Shown here: positions 48,077 to 60,055 of the stretch, one piece after another
Layout of the letters: every line of letters starts with the position of its first letter
Numbering within the stretch: the first letter of the stretch is position 1
Assembly: GCA_032622095.1 (NCBI GenBank)
Contig: CP136067.1
Span: 129,843,990-129,907,989, forward strand
Direction of reading: 5' to 3'
Source: Siphonodentalium dalli
Taxonomy: Eukaryota; Mollusca; Scaphopoda; Gadilida; Siphonodentaliidae
Length of the DNA stretch: 64,000 nt
Program-made: the position numbers and the translations under genes
Notes under the pieces: model-generated
Databases searched by the model: none
What the model saw: only the letters and a program-made list of their open reading frames with translations
Told to the model about the DNA's origin: nothing

Positions 48077-48327
48077 TTTCTCAGTGAATGCAAAATTTCA
48101 ACCGACAAGCGGACCGAAACTGTCTAATTTTAGCGGACACAGTGTGTCGATACCAATGATTTCCTAGCTATATTTGAGTTTTAACGTTTTGTCTATTAAT
48201 ACATAATCATTTTCTACCCAGTCCATGTAACTAGCAAGGTGTTACACGCTCAAAAGCGTGTATTGAGTTCGTAAGGGTACCGTACGCAAAAGCTAATGTA
48301 CGTCAAACGTTCTTTTCAGGGCAATTG
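48077..48327. promoter_or_regulatory. RPL23 proximal promoter stub
   Basis: This stretch of about 250 bp lies between the RPL23 start and the inverted repeat beginning at 48328. It contains a hairpin ACACGCTCAAAAGCGTGT (about 48244-48261). No TATA box is evident. It is the only unique DNA left on the RPL23 side of the presumed shared promoter. Confidence 0.45.
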
Positions 48328-51300
48328 GTAATATCCCGTAGAGAAAATTATCCCAGTTTCAAGTTAGGTAACCCTAAACATAACAAATACTCCGCCGTAT
48401 GATGGGGTCCGTGAAGATTCGGCGGAGGGAAGATTCGGCAGGGAAGATTCGGCGGGTTTTATCGGCCGAATCTTCCTAGGTTTATACCAATATATTGGGA
48501 CGGGAGATTTTATGTTTTAAGTTTTATGAATTATGTGGACATATTTTTTAATAATATATTACATGAATAAATTAAATTCAATGAAGCTATTACTTTTATG
48601 ACGATTTGTTTGAGATTATTTGTATGTTTTATGAGTGAATATTTTACAAGAATAAATTACTTTTATTATTACTTTTGTTATTACTTTTATGATGTTTTGT
48701 CATTAGTTTGTTTGACATATTTTATGAGATTATTTTAGGTTTATGATAAGGTAAGTTTATTGTGAATATATTGAAGTTATTACTTACAAATTACGTGGTA
48801 AATCCAAATATCACGTTCGAACACTATAAGGAATTATGATTAATGAAGATTCAATGAAAAAACGAATAAATTTTTTGACAGTTGTTACACTCTGTCGGTA
48901 ATTGTAAGATCGGTTTACGATTGCATATTACATTTTTGTCTATATCTGTCACATTTTGTGATTTTTTTTTCTGGTCTTCCCTCGATAAGATCCCCGGATA
49001 CAGTCGAACGGTGCTCGATTGTAATCGGTAAATCTCCACTGGCTAAGATCCCAGATGTACACTGCAGGAGGGATAACACTAAATTCACGCACACAACTTT
49101 TACCTAACTAATTTAACCATATATATGATCATCTTATCAATAAAAACTAGATTTTAAATATTTATTTTAACTTGTATAAATGTGAAAAAAGGAAGGATAT
49201 CCTGAACAGAACATAATAGAACACCACGTTAGAATAACATTGCGTTAGTCTCTGGGGAAAATTATTGAGAATTTACTTACGAACACCACGACATACTAAA
49301 ACTATTTTAGAGTAGTGTTCATAAAAACTGTGTGAGGTATTTAAGTTTGATGTTGTGGTGCAACTGCCGTTTATATAGAGTCCGAACTTTACAAAGTTAG
49401 TATTTTCGTGACTTTAATTGATTTGTTTTAATTAAAAGTATTAATTCCATATACCCGGTACATTTCAATTTGAAAAAAAAAATTAAATACTAGCCTACAA
49501 CTTATGCTGAATAGGTCACTCTCACCGGTTTTCTGTGATAAAGTTACCCAGGTTCCTATAGTCCAGGAGATATTGGTCGACCTCTGCACCCCCCCCCCCC
49601 CAGGACTTAACTTCACCCCACTAATTTTCTTCCTTAAGGTCTCCTCTATTTTTTTTCACTTGTTAACAAGAAAAAAAAGTGGCCGCAGAGACTCCAGAAA
49701 AGATGGCGTCCATCATGGCGGCCATTATTTTTAAATGCAACAGGTCTCTTTGATCGCCATTATAGTAAAGATGATAGCACATGCGGTCTTGTTTTCCGCT
49801 CGATTCGTTATTCTAATATATAATCCTTACAAATTAGCCAAAAATCCGACACCAGAATCCAATATGGCGGCCAAGATGGCCGCCGAAATGTGAAAATATG
49901 CTATTTTTCTGACATGTTACCACCTTTCGTTTGTCTCTGTGGGAAAATGTTAGAGTTTTTGCGTCATGTTATACATTTGTCATATAGAGGAGTCATTGGC
50001 GAAGACATGGGGACCATAATATGCATTCATTGCGGGATATTTTTGTCCGATATCACGTTTTCCCAAATGCCGGTATCATAGGTCAAAGCCGAATCTCCGT
50101 TAATAACGCGATGTTATGTTTCGAATCAATGAATGTTATTGCTATTATAACAACACCCATGCATATATATTTGCAGGAGATACTCGAGCTAGGATTCCTC
50201 TTATACCTGAGTTGAGGAATATTTACCCAAATCCAAGATGGCGGCCAAAATGGCCACCAGAAATAAAAAATCGCCGAAAATCGCTGATTTTAACATCAGT
50301 GAGCATTATTGTCATGACAACTCCACACCTGCTTACTATTGTAAGTTGGGAACTCTTAGGCGAAGAACTTTCCTTGTACCAAATCCAAATAAAAGTCCCC
50401 CAAATCCAAAATGGCGCCCAAAATGGCGGACAGATTTTGAAAAATCACCGAAATTCCCTCATATTAACATCATTGGGCATTATTGTCGAGACAACTCCAC
50501 CCATGCTTACAATTGAGTTGTAAATACTGAGGTGAAGTAATTACATTACATCTCATGCAAGAAATGGTTTTCCAAATCTAAGATGGCGGCCAAAATGGCG
50601 ACCGATATTTGAAAACAAGTCTACATTACTTTACTTTCTTACGATTGGCGTTATTGTTTCACGATTTCTATCCACCATTACATGTTGATATGGAATAGTG
50701 ACATGAAGTATTCATTAGGGTTTGGCAATTGATACTCACAGCCAAGATCGCTGCTAAATTGGCGGCTAGAAATTGAAAAGAAATCGATATTTTCACATAT
50801 TAATTTCAACTTTTGTCATAATATCGGTATGTATGGACGAAACTGTACATAAAACATCTACTAGTTCAACTTAAAGGTATCAAAACGCATAACATAGCTC
50901 GTATCCTTCTGGAAAGATGAAACACCACAATTAATATCGCGATGTTGCATTTCTAAATCCAGTCTCCACTTAGCGCCGATAATGGCCGTAACCGTAGGTG
51001 CGCCGAATAGTTATATCAGAACAATTACATGATAACAGATTCTGATATGCCACGTCACGTCCATAATTATCTGGACCAGCTTCCATTTCTTTGTCTGAAA
51101 AATCTAGGTCGCTCACACCGACAAAGTATTCACCACTTCCTGGGAGTAGGGTCCCTCTAATCATAACGTTACAAACAATTCATTTTCCTGTGTCTAGCTC
51201 ACAGAAGGTCATCTCTATGTATGTGTCTCATACCCCATGGGATAACGACGTGTACACCTGACGAACCAGTTAGCTAGTCACTTCTCAATAGATGGTTCGT

Positions 51301-51400
51301 CAACTCACAAACTCAGCGAACGCATTGGCATATGTGGACAACTTCGACAGTGTTTCGAAGGTTGCTAGCTGTCTCATTCCCTTGGACAGATGTCTATCTG

Positions 51401-51694
51401 CTAAGGAGAAGACCCTAGTGTACAGACTACCCACACTTCTTGACCATTATCCGAAGCAAACTGTGTGACGCCCCGCAGTTGTCTCGTCGAATATCTCCCA
51501 GCAGAGAAGAACAATGCTCGCGGTGCTAGTTTGTGGACATGCGCCATGATAGTGGGAATGAAATGGGCCACTGTATACACCACCCCTACACCTGGTGCAT
51601 GTTTAAGATATCGAATGTCGTGCGTGTCGGTTTTATTTGGTAAGATTGTATTTCCACATCCGTTTCGAAGCCTTTCTGATTCAACTACGTACAC
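51401..51694 (-). pseudogene. Coding-like segment in the left inner arm
   Basis: The - frame of 97 codons includes HFIPTIMAHVHKLAPRALFF and SAGRYSTRQL. The + frame at 52378-52659 in the opposite arm contains a related stretch (NFISTIMTHTHKLAP, SAWICSVRRLL). Amino-acid-level similarity between diverged arms suggests the ancestral arm carried coding sequence. No family is recognised, and frameshifts follow on both sides. Confidence 0.35.
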
Positions 51695-51983
51695 TTTTGT
51701 CTGGATAATAATATGCTAGCCTCCCTCAAAACAGTCGGATGGACTAAAGGATAATGTCTTTATAGCATGAATGTATGCGTGTTTTGTTATCCTCTCTCGG
51801 GTGAGTGTCAGTATGTGGGCGGTATTATTCAAGAAAATGTCAGGAACTGTGGTGCATTTATTTCACTATGTATTTAAAGAACAATTTACAGTCTCGATGG
51901 CAATGGCTGTGGCCGTTGGGGAACGCGACCTTTATGATCATATAGCTTTATATATATAACTTTAGAATATAGTAGTTAATGTC

Positions 51984-52330
51984 TCATGCAGGAAAATGGT
52001 CGCATTGGTGATGTTACCAAGAAATCACTTGGTGTACCAACGTTTGTTGAACTGAATGCAAGAGCTCATCAACGTAACATTCCTCTGGATGTTCTTCGCG
52101 TTGGACATTTCACCCTTTTGTTGATGGCATTTGTACTTTCTTGAACCATACCACCCAGCGTGAGTATGACATATCAACCAACTATCAAAGGTATCGCCTT
52201 TAAGACTACACCCCAGTCTTGGTGGGGCTTATACAGCAGTAGCCAATGGCATACTCCTGATCCAGTTGTTTAAGAACGGCTCCCAAACGGATGGGGACAT
52301 ACAATCTTAGCATACAAGGAAAGCAAAGCC
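51984..52330 (+). pseudogene. Degenerate coding-like segment in the loop
   Basis: After CTCATGCAG (about 51991) a + frame reads ENGRIGDVTKKSLGVPTFVE and continues about 45 codons. Similar protein-like text resumes in another frame (FVDGICTFLNHTTQREYDIS) after a shift near 52120. It is unrecognised. It may be a decayed transposon gene or a captured exon. Confidence 0.3.
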
Positions 52331-52377
52331 ACACATGAGATCCTGTCTGAATCTAAAACATAACAAAATAAGGGACG

Positions 52378-52659
52378 GTGCAGTCATGGTCCAATTTCAT
52401 TTCCACTATCATGACACATACCCACAAACTAGCACCGTGTGTATTGTTATCATCTGCTTGGATCTGTTCGGTGAGACGATTGCTGGACGCCAACAAGCTT
52501 GTTCTTATTATCATGTTCAAGGAGTTTGGGTATATTATGTATCATGGTCTTCTACGCCTTAGCAGAAATGCATCCGTCAAATGTCGGGCTTTCAACATTC
52601 GAAGCCATATACAGAAGTTGTCCGGGTACGTCAGTGCATTAGATGAGTATGTGAATTGA
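52378..52659 (+). pseudogene. Coding-like segment in the right inner arm
   Basis: Mirror counterpart of 51401-51694, with about two thirds of bases matching over 120 bp by eye. The frame is open for 93 codons but differs from its partner by several indels. No catalytic residues can be assigned. Confidence 0.35.
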
Positions 52660-54919
52660 TGAACCATATATTGAGAAGTGGCTCTTTGGGAAGATCACCA
52701 GGTGTACACGTTGTTAACCCCATTAGGTCACCAAAGCTGACAATACGCAGATAGATAGGTCCTTCTGAAAGCTAGTATACGCATCGACCGAATACCTGTA
52801 TAGTGTATCGCAAAAGATGACGCATATACCCCATATGTAGCATCTGAATTATACCATAAGCTATACCACGAATGAAGCTCGCTAAGAATTCCAAGCTTTC
52901 GAAACCAACACGTGAGCTGGACACCGGCATATGTATTGTTTGAAACATTCCGATTAGTGGCACACTCCTACAAAGAAGAGTAGTGAACTGTTGTTGTGAG
53001 TGAGATAGATTAATCTGACGAAGAGACGGAAACGAGTCTAGATAATGCTGAATGTGGCAATTCAGAATAAGCTCAGGTACTGTTGTTTTGATTCTTGGAA
53101 GTCATAATATGACTATTCGGCGCACCTATATACGGTTACGACCAGTATGAGCCCTTAGTGGAGAATGGATTTTGAAATGCCACATTGCGATTGTGGGTTT
53201 TCATCCTTCCAAAAGGCTACGACTTACATTGGAACTAATATATGGCTTATATTATGTACCGTTTCGTTTATACAAATCAATATTATGACAAAAAGTTGAA
53301 ATTAGTATGTGATAATATCGGCTTCTTTTCAATTTCTGCCCGCCAGTTGGCCACCATATTGACTGTGAGTATCACTTGCCAAACCCTAATGAATAATTCA
53401 TACATATCAACATGTAATGGTGGGTAGAAATCGCGAAACAATAACGCCCATCCTAAGAAAGTAAAGTAATGTAGACTTGTTTTCAAATTTTGGCCGCCAT
53501 CTTCGATTTGGAAAACCATTTCTTGCATGAGATGTAAGGTAATTACTTCACCTCAGTATTTCCAACTCAACTGTACGCATGGATGGAGTTGTCTCGACAA
53601 TAATGCCCAATGATGTGAATATGAGGGAATTTCGGTGATTTTTCAAAATATGTCCGCCATTGTGGGCGCCATTTTGGATTTGGGGGACTTTTATTTGGAT
53701 ATGGTACAAGGAAAGTTCTTCGCCTAAGTGTTCCCAACTTACAATAGTAAGCAGGTGTGGAGTTGTCATGACAATAATGCTCACTGATGTTAAAATCAGC
53801 GATTTTCGGCGATTTTTTATTTCTGGTGGCCATTTTGGCCGCCATCTTGGATTTGGGTAAATATTCCTCAACTCAGGTATAAGAGGAATCCTAGCTCGAG
53901 TATCTCCTGCAAATATATATGCATGGGTGTTGTTATAATAGCAATAACATTCATTGATTCGAAACATAACATCGCGTTATTAACGGAGATTCGGCTTTGA
54001 CCTATGATACCGGCATTTGGGAAAACGTGATATCGGACAAAAATATCCCGCAATGAATGCATATTATGGTCCTCATGTATTCGCCAATGACTCCTCTATA
54101 TGATAAATGTATAACATGACGCAAAAATTCTAACATTTTCCCACAGAGACAAACGAAAGGTGGTAACATGTCAGAAAAATAGCATATTTTCACATTTCGG
54201 CGGCCATCTTGGCCGCCATATTGGATTCTGGGGTCGGATTTTTGGCTAATTTGTAAGGGTTGTATATTAGAATAACGAATCGAGCGGAAAACAAGACCGC
54301 ATGTGCTATCATCTTTACTATAATGGCGATCAAAGAGACCTGGTGCATTTAAAAAAAATGGCCGCCATGATGGACACCATCTTGTCTGGAGTCTCTGCGG
54401 CCACTTTTTGTTCTTGTTAACAAGTGAAAAAAAATAGAGGAGACCTTAAGGAAGAAAATTAGTGGGGTGAAGTTAAGTCCTGGGGGGGGGGGGGTGAAGA
54501 GGTCGACCAATATCTCCTGGACTACTAGTTTTGTGATAAAGTTACCCAGGTTGGTGAGAATTGTGATAAAGTTACCCAGGTTAAGCAAATCTCACAGTAT
54601 CAACTCGATTTAAAAGTGACAGAGGGAAATATTGTTCAGTTTGGGCAAGTAATAGCCCTTATCAAGCATAAATTAAGACATATTAGTACTGTAGTTCGTC
54701 ATTTTTATCACAAAAATCAATAATTTGTTGCTAAACATGAACTATTATTAACCTGGGTAACTTTATCACATTCTTCTCCAACCTGGGTAACTTTATCACA
54801 ATTTCAGGAACCTGGGTAACTTTATCACAGAAAACCGGTGAGAGTGACCTACCTATTCAGCACAACTTATAGTTAGACTAGACTCCTGGTTCAACTCAAG
54901 CATGCACTGACCCTGAAAT

Positions 54920-56065
54920 GGCCCTTTTCACATTTATTATTTAGTTGTGCTTAAGTGTAAATCATTTGCGCTTGAGCATAAATCATTTGCGCTTAAGCGA
55001 AACTTTTCTCTTAAGCTCAAATATGTCTATCAATTTATTGCGCTTAAGCACAATCATTTGCGCTTAATTGCAAATACCTAACACTCCCTTACTTCCCTCT
55101 GATTGTGAATGATTGAGTCCATCTCATATTATATTATCATGGGCCCATAGTAAAAGCCCCATACAGACTCGAAGTTGAAGAAAACACATATTTCCATATG
55201 CATATCAGCATCGATATATCTCTGTCCCTGGTATCCCAAGAATTGGTGCCTCCCACCCAGAGTTCTAGTATATTTTATTAAAGGGACATCTCCTGCACAG
55301 ATATATACCATTTCCATGGCCATAAAAAGGGAATTAGGGGTTACCAGGGGCTTGCTTCCCTCATATGGTGTACTTATTGACTTGAAATAGGGGGGAAAAA
55401 CCCTATTTTCATATTATCAACATCCCTGTCCCCAAGAATTTGTGTCTCCACTCTCCATCCCATAGATCTAGTATATTTTATAAATGAGACATCTCCTGCA
55501 CAGATATATACCATTTCCATGGCCATAAAAAGGGAATTAGGGGTTACCAGGGGCTTGCTTCCCTCATATGGTGTACTTATTGACTTGAAATAGGGGGGGA
55601 AACCCTATTTTCATATTATCAACATCCCTGTCCCCAAGAATTTGTGTCTCCACTCTCCATCCCATAGATCTAGTATATTTTATAAATGAGACATATCCTG
55701 CACAGATCTATATCATTTCCATGGTCATAAAAGGGATCTAGGGGTTACTGGGAGATTGCTTCCCTCATATGGTGGCCTATATAGACTTGAGTGATGTGTT
55801 TAGGCCTGTGCCAATTAAAATTAATTCAGCGGGGGGGGGGGGGGGGGGGGTCAATGAATATTAATTTTTATTTGCGATTAAGCGCAAATGATTTGACCTT
55901 AAGCGTAAATATTTTTTTTTTAAGCGCAAATGATTAACGCTTAAGCATAATTATTTACGCTTAAGCATAAATATTTTCACTTAAGCAAAAATGATAGAAG
56001 TTATTTGCAATTAAGCGCAAATATTTGCGCTTAAGCGTAAATAAATAATAAATATGAATAGGGCC
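54920..56065. mobile_element. 1.15-kb foldback element built of GCGCTTAAGC dyad arrays
   Basis: Inverted ends GGCCCTTTTCACATTTATTA (54920) and the complement of GGCCCTATTCATATTTATTA (to 56065) enclose two arrays of imperfect TTTGCGCTTAAGCGCAAAT dyads: about six on the left (54945-55070) and eight on the right (55866-56040). The core holds a tandem repeat of about 202 bp (55215-55790) and a run of 21 G (about 55831-55851). No clear target duplication. No coding sequence. Confidence 0.7.
55215..55790 (+). repeat. Tandem repeat, three units of about 202 bp
   Basis: Unit marker GACATCTCCTGCACAGAT occurs at 55285, 55488 and (as GACATATCCTGCACAGAT) 55690. Units share ATGGCCATAAAAAGGGA and TTGCTTCCCTCATATGG. 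The third copy is the most diverged. Confidence 0.85.
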
Positions 56066-56090
56066 TCCCATAACTATCACTGCCTTTCGT

Positions 56091-56555
56091 TCAGTTGGGT
56101 ACCCAGCTTTTATAACAAATTTCAGTTGGGTACCCAGCTTTTATAAAATTTACATTTGGGTATCGGTACCCAAATTTATGAAAGTAACCCGCAGGACTTA
56201 TGTCCTGTGCCTACAATTCTTCTCTCCGCTATTGTCAAACTACAGGAGCCTGGAATTTGGTCAAAACCCCTCTTTTATTGGCGGAACCAGCACCCGGGAC
56301 CGCAGGTTCCGCCAATAAAAGAGGGTTTTTGACCAAATTCCAGGCTCCTGTGGTCAAGCGTATCGTGGTGAATATATATCATACATAATCAAGTATTCAC
56401 AAATTTAACAGGTTCATTTAAAAAACTGATGGCAATCACTAATTAAATTACATTCTGTGTGAGATTTCATAACTTAAGCTGGGTATCCAAATGTAAATTT
56501 TTTAAAAGCTGGGTACCCAACTGAATATTTAAAAAAGATGGGTAATGGGGTACCC
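56091..56555. mobile_element. GGGTACCC-ended foldback element with a nested hairpin
   Basis: Left end TCAGTTGGGTACCCAGCTTT (two direct copies) and right end AAAGCTGGGTACCCAACTGA form inverted repeats. Inside, 56242-56351 is a hairpin with arms of about 47 bp starting ACAGGAGCCTGGAATTTGG. The open frame through the hairpin is an artefact of the palindrome. Confidence 0.7.
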
Positions 56556-56980
56556 AAGTTTGGTCATCCAAAAGATCCATATGAAGTTTGGTGACGATAG
56601 GATGTGGTCTGTATAGGGACCAGGGTTAGTCGCCATATGAACGGCAGTCTTGTCTTGTCTTCGTAAATCCCTGCGTTTATTTGTCGCAGCACCTCTGATT
56701 CAGTTGAGTCAGAGTAATTTTGATTTCTTTGATTTATATTCTCTATATACACTGATTTCATATAATCTGAATTTCATATAATGATTAGGATCGGTAAAGA
56801 ACTGGAATAATGAAATGGGAATCTTCTACTGACATCTGGTAAGGATTGAGGAGCGGATGCTATGGAGTCTTCCAATATATTGTCTACTCCACATCTCAAT
56901 AGAATTTAACATCAACTGATCCATGTGTAGGTCTATCATCTCCGCTATTACTGACATTGAACAGTCCAATATGAGCTGAG

Positions 56981-57552
56981 TTAGTAGATTAGAATCTGCC
57001 AGTAATGTATGTTAGTAAGAGTAGAGTCAGGGATAATAGATTGCAGTTTTCTGATTGCATTCTCTCTTGCATCAATCATTCGGTCATGTCTGCAGGCTGT
57101 TAGAACGTGCTCCCTTGTTTCTTCTCCATCTTTACACAGTAGACACACCGAACTCTCCTTTTGCCGACTGTAAACAGATCTATTTCTCTGGAGTGTATAG
57201 GTACCAGTCAGGAGTCTTGCTTTTATTGCTGCCAAATTAACATCATGAACATTGGAGTGTAAACTGACCCATAAGTGATGAGGAGAACCAATCTGTATCT
57301 GGGTTCAAATACTTCAGTGAAGATTTCAACTTCATATCCTCCTTGATCCTCCCTTCCCAAAGCTCATGCACCTTCTTGTCTACCAACTCCTTCCAGGACT
57401 TCTTATCAAGTGGGCTTTCCATTACTTCAAAAACTGATGGCAACTCGTACATCCACAAAACCTTTCTTACAGACACAAACGAGCTACGCCACACCATCAA
57501 ACTCGAATGCATCACATAGTTTTTATGAACCCTTCTCCAAAATAGTTTTGGT
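56981..57552 (-). pseudogene. Non-LTR retrotransposon ORF2 C-terminus, frameshifted
   Basis: On the - strand, 57552 to about 57260 reads FWRRVHKNY.., WKELVDKKVHELWEGRIKED and LKYLNPDTDW. A frame change near 57255 leads into LAAIKARLLTGTYTLQRNRS and the zinc-type motif CLLCKDGEETREHVLTACRH. This post-RT region with a CCHC-like knuckle is typical of several animal LINE clades. There is no catalytic domain. Part of the upstream segment is repeated inverted at 49195-49340, so it belongs to the surrounding inverted-repeat nest. Confidence 0.75.
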
Positions 57553-57639
57553 ATATCGTGGTGTAAATTCTCACTGATTTTCCCCCGACTGACGCAGCGT
57601 TATTCTAAAGTTGTCACGGTTCTTTTCTGTTCAATTCAG

Positions 57640-58170
57640 GGGGGGGGGGTGAACAAAATATTTCCGGCACGTATGCCGGGGTGGGTGGGTGGTCAAAGCC
57701 ACCAACAAGCAATTTTTTCCGCAACTAAAAAAAAAAATTCCTGCTGTTTTTTTTAGTGTTTTGGCAATGAGTTGGGCTTCAAAACCACTTTGAATGAGAG
57801 AAATAATGTAATTCTAACTGGTAAACTGACTGCAGGCAGTTATCGTGTTGTATTTTGTTGCAAATTTTGAAATCCAAGATGGCCGCTGGCAGCCATGTTT
57901 TTTTGGCCGAATGACCTCAAAATGACTCATTCCTATTTACATGTCCATATTAACATCCATGATAAATAGTATGCACAGAAATTCATATACAGCTGTTTAC
58001 AGTGAATTTTCCCCCGCAAATCTCTGTTTTAGTGTTAAAATGGGGGGGGTGGGTGTCAAAAAATGGTCGGAAAAAACTGCCGAAAACGGAAAAAAATTTG
58101 CACAAAAAATGGGTGCAAAAAATGATCGAAAGGGAAAAAATGGCATATGTGCCTGAATTTTTTTTCCGAT
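57640..58170. mobile_element. Element G, uninterrupted copy
   Basis: A G-run, then CGGCACGTATGCCGGGGTGG, one AAGATGGC monomer, 'GGTCGGAAAAAACTGCCG', and an end ATATGTGCCTGAATTTTT. It is collinear with 37065-37522 plus 41394-41436, which defines the insertion in that copy. Its own position interrupts the right arm of the 48328-58316 inverted repeat. Confidence 0.75.
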
Positions 58171-58330
58171 ACAAGTTAAAATAAATATTTAAAATCTAGT
58201 TTTTATTGGTAAGATTATCATATATACGGATTGTTTAGATAAAAGTTGTGTTGCGTTGTTATGTTTAGAGTTACCTGACTTGGAAAGTGGGATAATTTTC
58301 TCTACGGGATATTACCAACGCAAGGACGCG

Positions 58331-59070
58331 GATCTTCGATTTTGAAGATCCCCCGAATATTGCCGAGCCGATTCGGGTATCTCCGGGGGATCTTCAACAT
58401 CGAAGATCTGAGTATACTTCGCTGTTGTTTTTGTTGATGTTGACTGCAGTTGTGTGTTTTATTTGATGTTATAATTTACATTTATTTGTGTACTCTGCGA
58501 TTATACCGTATATATAATAAAGACGAATTAACCATTAGTTAATTATTGAATGTCAATCAATCATGAATGAAAATTGTTTTTTAACAATCATGCAGACGAT
58601 ATTTATATACGTCTATAGTTTGACTTTGAACAGACACAGAACAGTCAGTTACGGTGGTGTAGAACGCCACCAGACGTTACGAAAAAGACTTTAAAAAACA
58701 AATAAATAAGCGCACAAAGTAAATAAATAAATTGTTTTAACCGAAATAGTAGAAGTATAGTCTGCTATTGAAAACCCCATTTCCAATATGCTATACTCGT
58801 GTTCACTGCACTATCAATCACTACCTATTTATACAGTGCTTAAATAGGTACACATTTCACGTTTCGACTTGACTGTGGTTTTTGTTCCTTCAATACGGCG
58901 AAATGCATTTATGAAACTGGGCATGTATGGATTAGAGTTATGTCCCGTAGCTCGGATATGTTACAAAGTGGGGATCTGTTCGGAGTATGTGCAGAATACA
59001 CCCAGACGTCAAACCGAGTAATGCCGAATATCTTTCGGTAGGAATCGGGGGATCTTCAAAATCGAAGATC
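58331..59070. mobile_element. Possible 740-bp TIR element just upstream of GTPBP4
   Basis: GATCTTCGATTTTGAAGATC followed by CCCCGA stands at 58331 and its complement ends at 59070. A third, inverted copy at about 58393-58410 makes a hairpin at the left end. No target duplication was found, so it could also be a repeated regulatory palindrome. The interior is AT-rich with no gene. Confidence 0.45.
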
Positions 59071-59072
59071 AG

Positions 59073-59134
59073 ATAAATTGCATTACGAACTGCCTTTTCA
59101 GGAAACACGTGATAATTTGTCGAGTTCGTCCAAG
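59073..59134 (+). promoter_or_regulatory. GTPBP4: GTPBP4 proximal promoter with CACGTG E-box
   Basis: CACGTG lies at 59106-59111, about 25 bp before the start codon. Myc-type E-boxes are common at ribosome-biogenesis genes, which is established knowledge. That this one functions is inferred. Confidence 0.45.
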
Positions 59135-59182
59135 ATGTCGCACTACAATTTCAAGAAAATAACTGTTGTCCCTTCAGCCAAG
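59135..59182 (+). CDS. GTPBP4: GTPBP4 (NOG1) exon 1, partial gene
   Basis: Nucleolar GTP-binding protein 1 is a GTPase needed for 60S subunit maturation. The exon encodes MSHYNFKKITVVPSAK, matching the invariant N-terminus of the family, followed by donor GTACAT in phase 0. Human has alanine at position 2. No second exon was found in the remaining 4.8 kb, so intron 1 extends past the window. It is head to head with RPL23. Confidence 0.88.
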
Positions 59183-59595
59183 GTACATATACGTCATTTA
59201 TTATAATAGAAGATGTCACGGTGAGCGTCCAGACACTCTAATGATGAATATCCTTAAATAAGATTTTATTCACATGCCAAATTTCCTATTTTCGTGCTAG
59301 GTTATTGTGCAAGAATCTTCAGTCCACAAAATAAATTAATGACTACAGTCTACAGAAAACCAAATTATATATATCATATACTCACCAGGTCTGAGAATCT
59401 GGTTAATCCTTAAATTTGACTACTCAAAAATTATCTGTAATTTGACTACTCAAAAATTTGTAAATTTCTAGTAAATTCTACTACAAAACTATCTGTCTGG
59501 ATAAAACTAAAGCCAAATATATCTATAAATAGCCTAGTCCTTTTATTTTGAGTTCAACAACACCGCTTGCATGCCTGGAATGGAAAACCAGGGAC
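59183..59595. other. Start of GTPBP4 intron 1, nothing recognised
   Basis: AT-rich sequence with a short direct repeat (TTTGACTACTCAAAAATT, about 59415 and 59442). No gene or element is supported. Confidence 0.4.
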
Positions 59596-60055
59596 CTAAG
59601 TGTCGGCGCACACGATCCCGGTTGTCCCAGATTTATCCGGCTGCCGGATAAATCGGGGACAACCGGGATCGTGTGCGCCTAACTTCGCGTCTTCGGGCCG
59701 GTTTTTGTCGGATCCGATTTAAACGGACCGATCAAACTGAGTTTGATTTCATCTGGAAAATCCGGCTCGTGAAGATGGCAACGCGCTTGTTTTGTTTGTC
59801 ACATGACCAAAACATCATTCAAAATGTCGGAATAGTTAGCAGCGACCGCTATTCAAAAAATATATCAAGAATTCTGATCAATCGACAAGGAACAACGGCT
59901 GGTAGACCTATGGACAGAAAATAGGTGCCCGTATATAATAATCGCAACAAGGGGGCGGCAGCTGTGGAAAGGTAGATTACGCCAATTTACGGCTATTGGC
60001 AGTATTCACTCACTGTATTGCCCGTGACCTCAATATATTATTATTAATATATTTA

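Larger units (their letters stand above)
49497..54870. mobile_element. 5.36-kb giant foldback element with 9-bp duplication ACAACTTAT
   Basis: The element 49506-54861 starts GCTGAATAGGTCACTCTCAC and ends with its complement (plus a 4-bp insert), between ACAACTTAT at 49497-49505 and 54862-54870. The outer arms (49506-50690 and about 53400-54861) are highly similar inverted copies. The inner arms (50700-51690 and 52370-53270) are also inverted copies but clearly more diverged. The loop is only about 51700-52370. The right arm carries extra GTGATAAAGTTACCCAGG subterminal repeats (54531-54835) and a unique segment (about 52720-53110). No complete transposase is visible. The termini match the 332-bp MITE at 136-467. 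Confidence 0.85.
48328..58316. mobile_element. About 10-kb inverted-repeat nest between RPL23 and GTPBP4
   Basis: The outer ends TTGGTAATATCCCGTAGAGA (48328) and its complement (to 58316) are inverted copies of about 60 bp. Further inward, 49122-49180 matches the complement of 58176-58230, and 49195-49340 matches the complement of about 57500-57615, in the same order. The interior holds the foldback elements at 49506-54861, 54920-56065 and 56091-56555, a reverse-transcriptase fragment and a copy of element G. A 3-4 bp GCA/GCAA duplication is possible but unproven. 48400-49100 is an extra insert in the left arm with repeated GAAGATTCGGC units. Confidence 0.65.

Noticed and set aside
56200-56388. 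62-codon frame with a symmetric sequence
   Set aside because: The frame runs through a hairpin of 47-bp arms; openness is due to the palindrome.
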